Below, piece after piece: positions 41,495 to 49,741 of a stretch of DNA of 56,118 nt. The DNA is taken from the NCBI RefSeq assembly GCF_934747485.1, contig NZ_CAKVGN010000010.1:1-56118 (forward strand), in the 5' to 3' direction. This DNA is from an uncultured Brachyspira sp. (GTDB lineage Bacteria; Spirochaetota; Brachyspiria; Brachyspirales; Brachyspiraceae). Both the position numbers and the translations under genes were made by a program. The first letter of the stretch is position 1. Each line of letters begins with the position of its first letter. Under the pieces are notes generated by a model, which saw only the letters and a list, made by a program, of their open reading frames with translations, made no database searches and was not told the origin of the DNA.

Positions 41495-42345
41495 ATATAT
41501 TATAAAGTATAAAATAGTAGATGTATCTTTGTATAAAAAATGCAGTCCTTTTGCTTCTTTGGGTCACACCTCCGGCACTTCCTTTGGTCGCAAAAGAAGT
41601 GGGGTGCTACCCTACGGGCACGCTTCGCAGGGGCAAAGCCCTGCAACTAACCAAAATAAAAAAGTAAAAATCTTTAGAATATATTGGAATAATTATTTTA
41701 TATAATTTTTTATTGTTCTTTTTCCCGCAGCAAAAAGAACCAAAAAGTGCGAGTGTTTTAGCTTTATACGTTTGGAATATCTATAAAGTATAAAATAGTA
41801 CATGTATATTTGTGTAAAAATGCAGTTCTTTTGGTTCTTTTATACCAATACCGAGTAGGTGCCTATCGGCAAAAGAACTGGGGATACGTGGGCAAAGCAA
41901 CCACAAACAAAAAACTTAAAAAATATATTTGATAAAATTAAAAGTTTTCAAATATATAATAAGTTTTTTTATTCAACTTTTTCCCGCCGCAAAAAGTTGC
42001 AAAAAGTGCAAATACTATAGCTAATATTTTAGGAATATATAATAAGATAATACAAATATTTTAGCTAAAAAATTACAGTCCTTTTGCTTCTTTGGGTCAC
42101 GCCTCCGGCACTTCCTTTGGTCGCAAAAGAAGTGGGGTGCTACCCTACGGGCACGCTTCGCAGGGGCAAAGCCCTGCAACTAACCAAAATAAAAAAGTAA
42201 AAATCTTTAGAATATATTGGAATAATTATTTTATATAATTTTTTATTGTTCTTTTTCCCGCAGCAAAAAGAACCAAAAAGTGCGAGTGTTTTAGCTTTAT
42301 ACGTTTGGAATATCTATAAAATATATAAAATAATAGATAAAACAT
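41495..42345 (-). repeat. Mosaic hairpin repeat array J, reverse, four partial or full units
   Basis: Read left to right: spacer and left block (41541-41660, CAGTCC...CTTCTTTG, GCAAAAGAAG, GGGCACGCTTCGCAGGGGC); right block 41715-41740 (GTTC/GAAC) with left block 41823-41880 (arms CAGTTCTTTTG and CAAAAGAACTG, 11 bp); right block 41974-41999 (CAAC/GTTG) with left block from 42076; right block 42248-42273 (GTTC/GAAC) with a spacer stub. Positions 41543-41787 and 42076-42320 are a 245-base direct repeat with one difference (41568 versus 42101). Nothing coding is seen between GNAT and rarA. Confidence 0.93.
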
Positions 42346-42388
42346 TTTAAATATCAGATTGAAAGAAGAATAACTTTACTGAATACTA

Positions 42389-43690
42389 CTAATCATATAT
42401 ATGCTTAATTATCCATTCATATCTTTTTTTAAGCTCTCTCTCTTCTCCAATTTCCACCGCTTCATAATAATTCTTTCTAATACCTTTTTCTAAGTAGTCC
42501 TGCTTTATTATATGATAAGGATAATCATGAGGATATTTATAATCTTCGTTGCTTTTTCTGTCGAATGATGCTGAATTGTTATCTTTCAAGTAATTCGGTA
42601 TAGAATAAAGCTCTCCGTTTCTTACGTCTTTTAATGCTTTGTTAATTGCGTTATATGCAGAATTAGATTTCGGACAAAGTGCTAAATATATAGTAACCTC
42701 TGCAAGCGGTATTCTTCCTTCCGGCATTCCTATAAACTCCACTACATTAAGAAGTGATGAAGCCATATTAAGTGCATTAGGGTCTGCTAATCCTATATCT
42801 TCAGAAGCTAATATACAAAGACGTCTTGCTATATATCTTGGGTCTTCTCCTGCTTCAAGCATTCTTGCCAAATAATAAATAGCTGCATTAGGGTCGCTTC
42901 CTCTCACACTTTTTATAAAAGCACTAATGGTATTGTAATGTTCATCTTCATCAAAGTTTAATGCTTGTTTTGTTGTAACGTCTTTTACTATCTCTTCTGT
43001 GATTGTGAGTTTTTCTTTTGTTTCATCTATTTGTGTAGCTAAGTATGATGTTTCAAGATATGTTAAAGCCTTTCTCACATCACCATGCGAAAACTTTACT
43101 ATCAAATCTATCGCTTTCTCTTCCACATCAATATCTTCTTCGCCGAGACCTCTTTTATCTTTTATGGCATTAACAACTGCCTCTCTAATATCTTCATCTT
43201 CAAGGTTCTTAAACTCAAAAAGCATTATGCGTGAAAGAAGTGCATTAGTTAAATAAAAATAAGGATTCTGCGTTGTACTTCCAATAAGAATAATAGTTCC
43301 ATTTTCTACAGCAGGAAGTAAAGCATCTTGCTGAGATTTATTAAATCTATGTATCTCATCAATAAAGAGTATTGTCTTTTTTTCGTTGGATAGATTTTTT
43401 TCTGCCTTTTTAATGGCCTCTCTAATTTCAGACACATTAGAAAGTACAGCATTTAATTTTATATATTCTCTTTTAGTTTTTTTCGCAATTATAGAAGCAA
43501 CGGTTGATTTTCCAACTCCCGGAGGACCAAAAAAAACCATAGAAGTGATTTTATCTTTATCAATCATTTTTCTTAGAGTTTTATTTTCTGAGAGTATATG
43601 CTTTTGCCCATAAACTTCCTCTATAGAAGTAGGACGCATACGCTCTGCCATTGGAAGAAAAGAGTTGTCTTCTTCTGTAAAATCAAACAT
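42389..43690 (-). CDS. rarA: Replication-associated recombination protein A (RarA/MgsA)
   Basis: 433 residues from the ATG at 43690 (a TTG four codons earlier is possible). AAA+ clamp-loader-like ATPase: LAERMRP-like MAERMRPTSIEEVYGQKH, Walker A GPPGVGKST (55-63), Walker B LFIDEIHRFNKSQQD, sensor STTQNPYF, and the MgsA tetramer domain EDPRYIARRLCILASEDIGLADP. It acts at stalled replication forks. Its ATG overlaps the end of the upstream gene by 8 bases (stop at 43683-43685), so the two are translationally coupled. Confidence 0.95.
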   Translation of the reverse strand: MFDFTEEDNSFLPMAERMRPTSIEEVYGQKHILSENKTLRKMIDKDKITSMVFFGPPGVGKSTVASIIAKKTKREYIKLNAVLSNVSEIREAIKKAEKNLSNEKKTILFIDEIHRFNKSQQDALLPAVENGTIILIGSTTQNPYFYLTNALLSRIMLFEFKNLEDEDIREAVVNAIKDKRGLGEEDIDVEEKAIDLIVKFSHGDVRKALTYLETSYLATQIDETKEKLTITEEIVKDVTTKQALNFDEDEHYNTISAFIKSVRGSDPNAAIYYLARMLEAGEDPRYIARRLCILASEDIGLADPNALNMASSLLNVVEFIGMPEGRIPLAEVTIYLALCPKSNSAYNAINKALKDVRNGELYSIPNYLKDNNSASFDRKSNEDYKYPHDYPYHIIKQDYLEKGIRKNYYEAVEIGEERELKKRYEWIIKHIYD

Positions 43691-44690
43691 TGAGCTTTTC
43701 AATGTATTCCTCTACAACAGGTATATAATTAATAATGTCTTTTAATTTATATTTTATTTCATATTCTAATATGTCTGCTATAGATATATAGTCTTCGTTA
43801 GAGAATGCTTCTAAAACATTATTCATCATACTGTTAAAATCTTCTATAGAATCATAAAGACTTATTTTATTTATTTTTATATTGTTATAATCTATAGAGC
43901 ATATATCTGCCACTTTTGAAAGTATTGTAAAAGAGAAACTTACCACTCTTGAAAATTTTTCTGCATACAAAAATGCTTCTTTATCATTTCCTGTTTGAAG
44001 TTTGCTTACAATCTTATCTAATAGTTCTATTATAAAATCATAAAACTTAGGAAGCGTGCCGATTTTATATAAAGCATTATCAGAATTAATATTATTAGAG
44101 AACATTATTATAGTATTAATTTTAGCATCTTCCATAATAAGTTCCATAGCAGGCATTAATTTATCATTGATAAAAGGTTTAACATCGTCATTAAAATAAT
44201 CTCTTATTTTTTCTATATCTTCATTTTTTTCTGTTAAAGATGTTAATCTCTCTAATTTTACTTCAAGCATCTTTAGTAAATGCATTGAATTATGACTTTC
44301 CAAACTCATATTGCAAAGAAATATCACCCTAGGGATAGAGTCCAATATCCAAGCAAATCCATCTTTTAAATCTTCCATATCTTTTTCACTTAAAATAGCA
44401 GAATCTGTAACAGCAATCTTTTTAATATAATCCATTATAGAATTGAGGCTAGATAAATAATATTCGCTATTGCTAAGAGCTTCTACATATATAGTATCAA
44501 TATTTTCTATAAGAATCTTCTCATATTCTTCGTCTATATATGGGTGAAGCTCATTATTATCTATTATTATTTTATTAATAAGAAAATTATTAGAGTTGCA
44601 CCACTCTTCTACGCCTTTTAATACATCATAAGCATTTTGCTCATTTTCTAAAGTAAATGATAATTCTTTGTCATTAATAAATATTTTCAT
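43683..44690 (-). CDS. Helical protein of unknown function coupled to rarA
   Basis: 335 residues, cytosolic, acidic, mostly helical. The first 75 residues (KIFINDKELSFTLENEQNAY...IDTIYVEAL) look like a small beta-rich domain, perhaps ubiquitin-like, before long helices rich in Leu/Ile, Asp and Asn. I do not recognise a family. It overlaps rarA by 8 bases and begins about 190 bases after the VWA gene, so it is the first gene of a two-gene unit with rarA. Function is unassigned. Confidence 0.7.
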   Translation of the reverse strand: MKIFINDKELSFTLENEQNAYDVLKGVEEWCNSNNFLINKIIIDNNELHPYIDEEYEKILIENIDTIYVEALSNSEYYLSSLNSIMDYIKKIAVTDSAILSEKDMEDLKDGFAWILDSIPRVIFLCNMSLESHNSMHLLKMLEVKLERLTSLTEKNEDIEKIRDYFNDDVKPFINDKLMPAMELIMEDAKINTIIMFSNNINSDNALYKIGTLPKFYDFIIELLDKIVSKLQTGNDKEAFLYAEKFSRVVSFSFTILSKVADICSIDYNNIKINKISLYDSIEDFNSMMNNVLEAFSNEDYISIADILEYEIKYKLKDIINYIPVVEEYIEKLNV

Positions 44691-44880
44691 TTTTCTACCA
44701 TTTTATAAAAAAGATTATAATATTACATTACTAATTTTCGGCTTTAAAAAATAATTATCTATATATTTTTGTAAAAAAACATGCAATTATGAAAGCTATA
44801 AAAAATGTTTGATAAAACAATTAAGATAAAAAAGTATGCTTATAAAAAATTAAATAAAAATAATCTTAAACAAAAAATAA

Positions 44881-46032
44881 TCATTTCGTTATAATGTCGT
44901 TTACATATTCTGCTAATTTATTTGGAGTAATGGCGGCCACTTTAGCACCAAGCTTAGAGAGTTTTTGAGCAGCGTTTTTATTATACGATTCATTGCAATC
45001 ATAATCTAATGCCGTTAATATAAAAATTTTACTTCTTGCTTCAATAATACCTTTTACACTGTTATGCATATATTTATAATCATTGCTGTCTTCCAAATCG
45101 CTTATAAGTAAATATATTGTCTTTTCTGGAAATGCTGTAATTTTTTTAGCATACTCCAAAGCATTAACAATATCAGTCCCCCCTCCTAATTGAACCTTTA
45201 AAAGAGTGTCCACTGGGTCTTTAATATAATCAGTAAGATCAACTATAGAAGTGTCAAATATAATAAGCTTCACAGATAAATATGGCAGATTAGCAAATAT
45301 TGATGCCATTATAGAAGAATATATTACACTATCAAGCATAGAACCGCTTTCATCTATAAGTATTATAATATGCCAAGGATTATAGTTTCTTATATTGTTA
45401 TTAAAATATAGTTTATCTACAAATATTGTATTATTTTGAGTATTGTAGTTTTTTAAATTATGCCTAATTGTTTTTTTTACATCAAGATTTTTAAATATTT
45501 TTTTATGCGTTGTATAAGAATTAGGAAGCTTCTTGCCGTAAAAAACTTTCTTAATATCTTGCTCCATTTTTCTTTTTAATTTTTCTACAATATCTCTCAC
45601 TATACTATAAGCAAGCTTTTTTACATTAGAACCCATCATATCTCTAAATGTTAGAATATTTTTAAGAAGCTCCATATTAGGCTCCATTTCCTTTAAAATA
45701 TTCTCATCTGTAATCATCTCAGTTAAATTATATTTATTTAGAGCATGAGTCTGCATAATCTGAACGGTTTCTTTTGGAAAGAGTTTTCTTATCTTTGAAA
45801 CCCACATTGGAACAGTTAAATTGCTTTTACTCTTATCGCCTTTTAATTTTGTATTGTCATTATCATTATAATATCCGTCTTCTTTTGAGTATTCTCTGTC
45901 ATACAAGAAATTTAAAGTTTCATTAATGTCTGATAAACCTTCTTGCAATTCAATATTATTATCAGCGAAATCTCCGAGTATAAGACGCCATCTATTTAGA
46001 GTATTATTTATATTATCATCTAATTTTGTCAT
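44881..46032 (-). CDS. CoxE-type VWA-domain protein
   Basis: 383 residues. A helical N-terminal half (residues 1-200, KLDDNINNTLNRWRLILGDF...) precedes a von Willebrand A domain with DESGSM and later TDIVNALEYAKKI and LLISDLEDSND, an intact metal-ion site. There is no signal peptide or membrane helix, so it is cytosolic. Proteins of this form (VWA_CoxE-like) normally pair with a MoxR-type AAA+ ATPase, often with DUF5682 and SWIM-domain genes. None of these is in the window, and the gene is preceded by repeats and followed by unrelated genes. Confidence 0.85.
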   Translation of the reverse strand: MTKLDDNINNTLNRWRLILGDFADNNIELQEGLSDINETLNFLYDREYSKEDGYYNDNDNTKLKGDKSKSNLTVPMWVSKIRKLFPKETVQIMQTHALNKYNLTEMITDENILKEMEPNMELLKNILTFRDMMGSNVKKLAYSIVRDIVEKLKRKMEQDIKKVFYGKKLPNSYTTHKKIFKNLDVKKTIRHNLKNYNTQNNTIFVDKLYFNNNIRNYNPWHIIILIDESGSMLDSVIYSSIMASIFANLPYLSVKLIIFDTSIVDLTDYIKDPVDTLLKVQLGGGTDIVNALEYAKKITAFPEKTIYLLISDLEDSNDYKYMHNSVKGIIEARSKIFILTALDYDCNESYNKNAAQKLSKLGAKVAAITPNKLAEYVNDIITK

Positions 46033-46124
46033 ATTTATTTTTTATATTGAGAATATTTTATATAATACTAAAAATTACTGAGTTTGTCAATTTTTATGAA
46101 TATGTTGTGATTTTTTTATCATAC

Positions 46125-46475
46125 CAAGTTCTTGTTTTGTTCAACTTTTTCCCGCTTTCGTGGTGCGGACTTCGTCAAAGTTGAAAAAAGTTCAATTTAT
46201 ATCTTTGAATATGTATTAGTACAAAATAATATTTGTATTTTAGTTTAAAAAATGCAGTTCTTTTGGTTCTTTTATACCAATACCACAGGCACTTCCTTAG
46301 GTCGTAAAAGAACTGGAGGAGTGGGGACAAAGCCACCACAAATAAAAAAACTAAAAAATATTTTGATAGGCTTTAAATTTTTTCATATATATTAAAGTAA
46401 CTATATTTTATTAATTTTTTTATTGTTCTTTTTCCCGCAGCAAAAAGAACCAAAAAGTGCAAATACTATAGCTTT
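46125..46475 (-). repeat. Mosaic hairpin repeat array K, reverse
   Basis: An expanded right block (46142-46192: CAACTTTTTCCCGC, then TTTCGTGGTGCGGACTTCG, GTCAAAGTTG) is followed by a spacer with GAATATGTATTAGTAC, the left block 46255-46315 (CAGTTCTTTTG...TAAAAGAACTG, loop with GGCACTTCCTTAGGTCG), GGGGACAAAGCCACC, AATAAAAAAACTAAAAAAT, and the start of a second unit, right block 46425-46450 (GTTC/GAAC), with a short spacer. The remaining 140 bases before the M15 gene are plain A/T-rich. Confidence 0.9.
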
Positions 46476-46615
46476 ATACTTTTATTATATTTATTAACAA
46501 ACAATATCAATTACAAATAATTAAAAAAACTAATCTTTTATAAATTTTATAATATTTAGTTTTTATGAAAATAAAATAAAGATAATTTAAGAAATATGCT
46601 TTTTAATGCTATTAA

Positions 46616-47710
46616 TTAATATAAACCGTATTCTTTTATGAGCCTATAAAGCTCTTCTTCATCTTCTTTTATTCTGTTGTATATTATAAGCTCTGGTCTA
46701 TATTCAAAATGCACAGTATCATAATTATGCCATTTACCGCCCCAAATAAACCCATATTTCTCCAAAACTTTTACAACTTCTTTAGGCGGATTCCATCTAT
46801 CATTAAAAGGAACAGCATACCACTCTTTATTATTAACCCTCGTCCAAGCCCAATATATTTGCTTGCCGTTACTTCTCTTAGGAAGCGTATCAATGGCAAC
46901 ACCATAACTATGATAGCTTCTGCTCGCACTTTTTGATATTATTTTCCATACATAGCCGCTAACTGTTTTTAATGATGCTAAATAATTTTTTACTTGAACA
47001 TTAGTTTGAGCCATAGATTTAATTTCTACACTCGCGTTAGAAAGAGGCTCTACTATATAATCATGTATGCTGGTTCTATAGCCTAATATGCTGACTGTTT
47101 TTATATGCGTCATCATAGTCTTAGGAGAAGAACCATCATAAAGTGTATTTAAAAATGTATTATTAATAATTTTTTTATTGTTAATTCTTCTTTTATAATA
47201 TTCCTGAAGCTCTAAAGTTCTCTCAGGAGTAGCCTTTTGTATAACAGGTAGCCCATTAACAGGATAAGAATAAAAACCAAAACTTATATAATTATCAGCA
47301 TTAGATATATCTTCATCTGTTAAAAGCTTACCGTCAGCCCAATTAAACCAAATCTCATCTAAATAAAAACCAATTTCACCATTTCTTATTATAGGTTTAG
47401 ATATTCTATTTGAATAAGCTAAATGCAGAGATAAGATTTCCAATACCCCATCTCTCATGCTGACATTCTCAATAAGCCTTTTTTTCTCTTCTGCTCTTTG
47501 TTTCTCCATAGAAAAATTTTCCATGTTTGCAGATATATTGGTTGTATAATTAAAATATATTCCTACAAGCGAAGCTACAGAAAGCACCATTATAATAATA
47601 ACAGCAAATAATATAGAAATATGTTTAGTAATTTTTTTAATAAGAAAAGTAAGTAAAATTAATAGAAAAAGAATAGCTACTATAATTAAAAGATATTCAA
47701 AACCTGCCAT
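46616..47710 (-). CDS. M15-family (VanY/CwlK-like) peptidase, membrane anchored
   Basis: 364 residues. Two N-terminal hydrophobic segments (about 6-24 and 33-53) anchor it. The peptidase domain is C-terminal: SRSYHSYGVAIDTL holds the first zinc His and Asp, and GGKWHNYDTVHFEYRP near residues 330-345 holds the catalytic Glu/His region. The middle (70-240) is a long unassigned linker domain. M15 enzymes trim peptidoglycan peptides (D,D-carboxypeptidase or L,D-endopeptidase). It lies between repeat array K and tRNA-Val. Confidence 0.88.
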   Translation of the reverse strand: MAGFEYLLIIVAILFLLILLTFLIKKITKHISILFAVIIIMVLSVASLVGIYFNYTTNISANMENFSMEKQRAEEKKRLIENVSMRDGVLEILSLHLAYSNRISKPIIRNGEIGFYLDEIWFNWADGKLLTDEDISNADNYISFGFYSYPVNGLPVIQKATPERTLELQEYYKRRINNKKIINNTFLNTLYDGSSPKTMMTHIKTVSILGYRTSIHDYIVEPLSNASVEIKSMAQTNVQVKNYLASLKTVSGYVWKIISKSASRSYHSYGVAIDTLPKRSNGKQIYWAWTRVNNKEWYAVPFNDRWNPPKEVVKVLEKYGFIWGGKWHNYDTVHFEYRPELIIYNRIKEDEEELYRLIKEYGLY

Positions 47711-47746
47711 ATACTAAAAAATAATGTAAACAATTTCAGAAGACTT

Positions 47747-47819
47747 TGGGCGATGACGGGTTCGAACCGCCGACCTAGTGCTTGTAAGGCACCCGCTCTC
47801 CCAGCTGAGCTAATCGCCC
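47747..47819 (-). tRNA. tRNA-Val (anticodon TAC)
   Basis: Minus strand. Acceptor stem GGGCGAT/ATCGCCC, D-arm GCTCAGCTGGGAGAGC, anticodon loop CTTACAA (TAC) on a 5-bp stem, T-arm GGCGGTTCGAACCCGTC, discriminator A; CCA is not encoded. 73 bases with the discriminator. Confidence 0.97.
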
Positions 47820-47960
47820 TTATGTTTTAAGACTTAAATATATTAACATATACTCTAAAAAAAGTCAAGTATATATTAAATACTTTTTAAGATAAAAACA
47901 AAGTCTAATTTATAAACTTAAAAAAATTATGTCTTATTATCGAAAATAAAATCTAATTAT

Positions 47961-48509
47961 TTAGTTTTTTTTGAGCATTTCAACATAAGGTCTTGTTTCT
48001 ATATCTTTCTCATCTATACCTATTTCTTGTAATATTGTTTTTAATTGAGAAACCTGATTTTCTACACTGTCTGCACTATTTAAAAACTCTATCTCTATAA
48101 AATCGCCTAAACCTTTTATTTTTGATACTTCTGTTAATGAGTTTTTATATATAAAAGCATAACCCTTCTTCTCTTTTCTCACATACTCTCTGTAGCCTTG
48201 AAGTGATGATAAAAAATTAAGTATAAATCTTGCTTTCTTCTTGCTTACTTTTAATTCTATCTCATCATTAACTTCTACGCCGTCTACTATTTTTCTATCT
48301 TTAGTACAAAAAGTATAGCCGCCATGTTCTATTCTAAGTCTAATGCAGTTTTTTAATATTATGTTACCGCTTAAAATATCATCATTTTTGGCGTAATATA
48401 TATCTTTTTTAAAATATTTCTTTTTAAATTTTGCATTCTTATAGAGAAAACTTAAAGTGCTTTCAAAATCTCTAACATAAGCTTTTATTTCTATTTCATT
48501 ATTTTTCAT
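47961..48509 (-). CDS. CYTH-domain (class IV adenylate cyclase/triphosphatase-like) protein
   Basis: 182 residues. The diagnostic ExExK motif (Glu5, Glu7, Lys9) opens the protein. Further paired acidic and basic strands follow: CIRLRIEHGGYTFCTKDR, DEIELKV and DFIEIEFLN near 140. CYTH enzymes form a beta tunnel that binds triphosphate compounds, with activities such as adenylate cyclase, thiamine triphosphatase or inorganic triphosphatase; which applies here cannot be decided from the motifs. Length matches the CyaB-like group. It is a single gene between tRNA-Val and the small membrane protein. Confidence 0.92.
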   Translation of the reverse strand: MKNNEIEIKAYVRDFESTLSFLYKNAKFKKKYFKKDIYYAKNDDILSGNIILKNCIRLRIEHGGYTFCTKDRKIVDGVEVNDEIELKVSKKKARFILNFLSSLQGYREYVRKEKKGYAFIYKNSLTEVSKIKGLGDFIEIEFLNSADSVENQVSQLKTILQEIGIDEKDIETRPYVEMLKKN

Positions 48510-48533
48510 AAGAATATATTAAAAAATTATAAT

Positions 48534-48734
48534 TTAAGAATTAGCTTTATATAGAAAACCTGTTACTATTGTGATGATGCCTATGAGCATAGTAAAAGGA
48601 GCGAGGAAACCCAATATACCTTCAGGATTTTTGCCTACTAATGCGATTAAAAGGAAACTAAAAGCGAAAATTATAAGACCTATCACTAATATAATAATAT
48701 TTTTTTTAGAAAGTTTATCTTGATTATTTACCAT
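48534..48734 (-). CDS. Small DUF3098-like membrane protein
   Basis: 66 residues from the ATG at 48734. The longer in-frame stretch upstream runs into tRNA-Leu and is not coding. Two membrane helices (about 12-31 and 42-62) are separated by GKNPEGILGF, and the layout (N-terminal KKN, then hydrophobic segment, polar turn with Gly/Pro, second helix) matches DUF3098. The ribosome site is weak. It is 24 bases before the CYTH gene on the same strand, so co-transcription, possibly with the tRNA, is likely. Confidence 0.6.
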   Translation of the reverse strand: MVNNQDKLSKKNIIILVIGLIIFAFSFLLIALVGKNPEGILGFLAPFTMLIGIITIVTGFLYKANS

Positions 48735-48772
48735 AAAAATTATTAATGAGCTTCTCGAGTTATTTGGTATTT

Positions 48773-48857
48773 TGCTCGGAGCCGGAATCGAACCGGCACG
48801 GTCGCAAGGACCAGCAGATTTTAAATCTGCTATGTCTACCAATTCCATCATCCGAGC
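48773..48857 (-). tRNA. tRNA-Leu (anticodon TAA)
   Basis: Minus strand. Acceptor GCTCGGA/TCCGAGC, D-arm TGGAATTGGTAGACA, anticodon loop ATTTAAAAT (TAA) with stem GCAGA/TCTGC, a long variable arm TGGTCCTTGCGACCGT, T-arm GCCGGTTCGATTCCGGC, discriminator A; CCA not encoded. 85 bases, as expected for a class II tRNA. Confidence 0.97.
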
Positions 48858-48939
48858 TAGTTGCTAAGTATTATAACATAGCACTAAAAAAAATGCAAAT
48901 TTATTTTTTGTATTTTTTTAAATCTAAACAATTATATTT

Positions 48940-49650
48940 TGTACGAACTGTACCAATACTCTCCTATATGTGCACTCCCTACGGTCGTATCAAGTAGGTG
49001 CCTTGCCTACGGCACGCAGAGCGTCGGCAAAAGAAGTGGAGGTGCTACCCTACGGGTACGTTTCACAAGTGGGTTAGTCCCCGAAAACAATAAAACATAA
49101 GAACTAAATTTTTACAGACTTAAAAATTTTAAGAACATATTAAAATAATTATATTTTATTAACTTTTTTATTGTTCTTTTTCCCGCCTTACGCTCTGCGG
49201 ACTTCGTCAAAGTTTTTGACATTTTCGGATACGCTTCGCGAAAGTGCAAATTTAATTTTACTAATTATATTTATATAAAATAAATAATTCTTTATATTTT
49301 TTAAATATATTATCAACTTTTTCCCGCCGCAAAAAGTTGCAAAAAGTGCAAGTGTTTCAGCTTTATAGTTTGTGAATATATAAATCTAAAATAATATCTA
49401 TATTTTAGTATATGCATAAAAAGATGTATTTAATTAAATGCAGTTCTTTTGCTTCTTTTATACCAATAAAAGAAGTGGGGTACGGGGGCTAGTCCCCGAA
49501 AATAATAAAACATAAGAACTGAATTTTTAGATACTTAAAAATTTTAAGAACATATTAAAATAATTATTTTATATCAACTTTTTCCCGCCGCAAAAAGTTG
49601 CAAAAAGTGCAAGTATTATAACTAATATATTAGGAATATTTATCAATATT
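48940..49650 (-). repeat. Mosaic hairpin repeat array L, reverse, two to three units
   Basis: A left-block remnant with stacked inserts (48955-49080: CTCCCTACGGTCG, AAGTAGGTGCCTTGCC, GTCGGCAAAAGAAGTGG, TACCCTACGGGTACG, GGGTTAGTCCCCG), then an expanded right block (GTTCTTTTTCCCGCC near 49172, with CTCTGCGGACTTCGTC), then a complete unit: right block 49314-49339, spacer, and the left-block hairpin 49452-49475 (CTTCTTTTA/TAAAAGAAG, loop TACCAA). GGGGGCTAGTCCCCG follows, and a last right block is at 49575-49600. It fills the gap between tRNA-Leu and the GH57 gene. Confidence 0.92.
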
Positions 49651-49687
49651 ATTATTAACTTTTATATAGTGCATAATTGAATATAAT

Positions 49688-49720
49688 AAGAAAGGGAATG
49701 TTTATTAACACCCCCTTTCA
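49688..49720 (-). terminator. Terminator of the GH57 gene
   Basis: On the minus strand GAAAGGGGGTG pairs with CATTCCCTTTC (two G-T pairs) around an A/T loop, followed by TTATTAT, about 20-50 bases after the stop. Confidence 0.7.
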
Positions 49721-49741
49721 TTATTTCCATAACTAATTTTC

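Noticed and set aside
41495..42345. Possible CRISPR array
   Set aside because: Repeats are long, few, of unequal spacing and contain internal palindromes; spacers between them are conserved rather than unique, and no cas genes are nearby.
48735..48851. Extended N-terminus for the small DUF3098-like protein
   Set aside because: The extension would translate tRNA-Leu sequence.
48746..48997. 83-residue reading frame on the plus strand
   Set aside because: It overlaps tRNA-Leu antisense and continues into repeat array L; no coding character.
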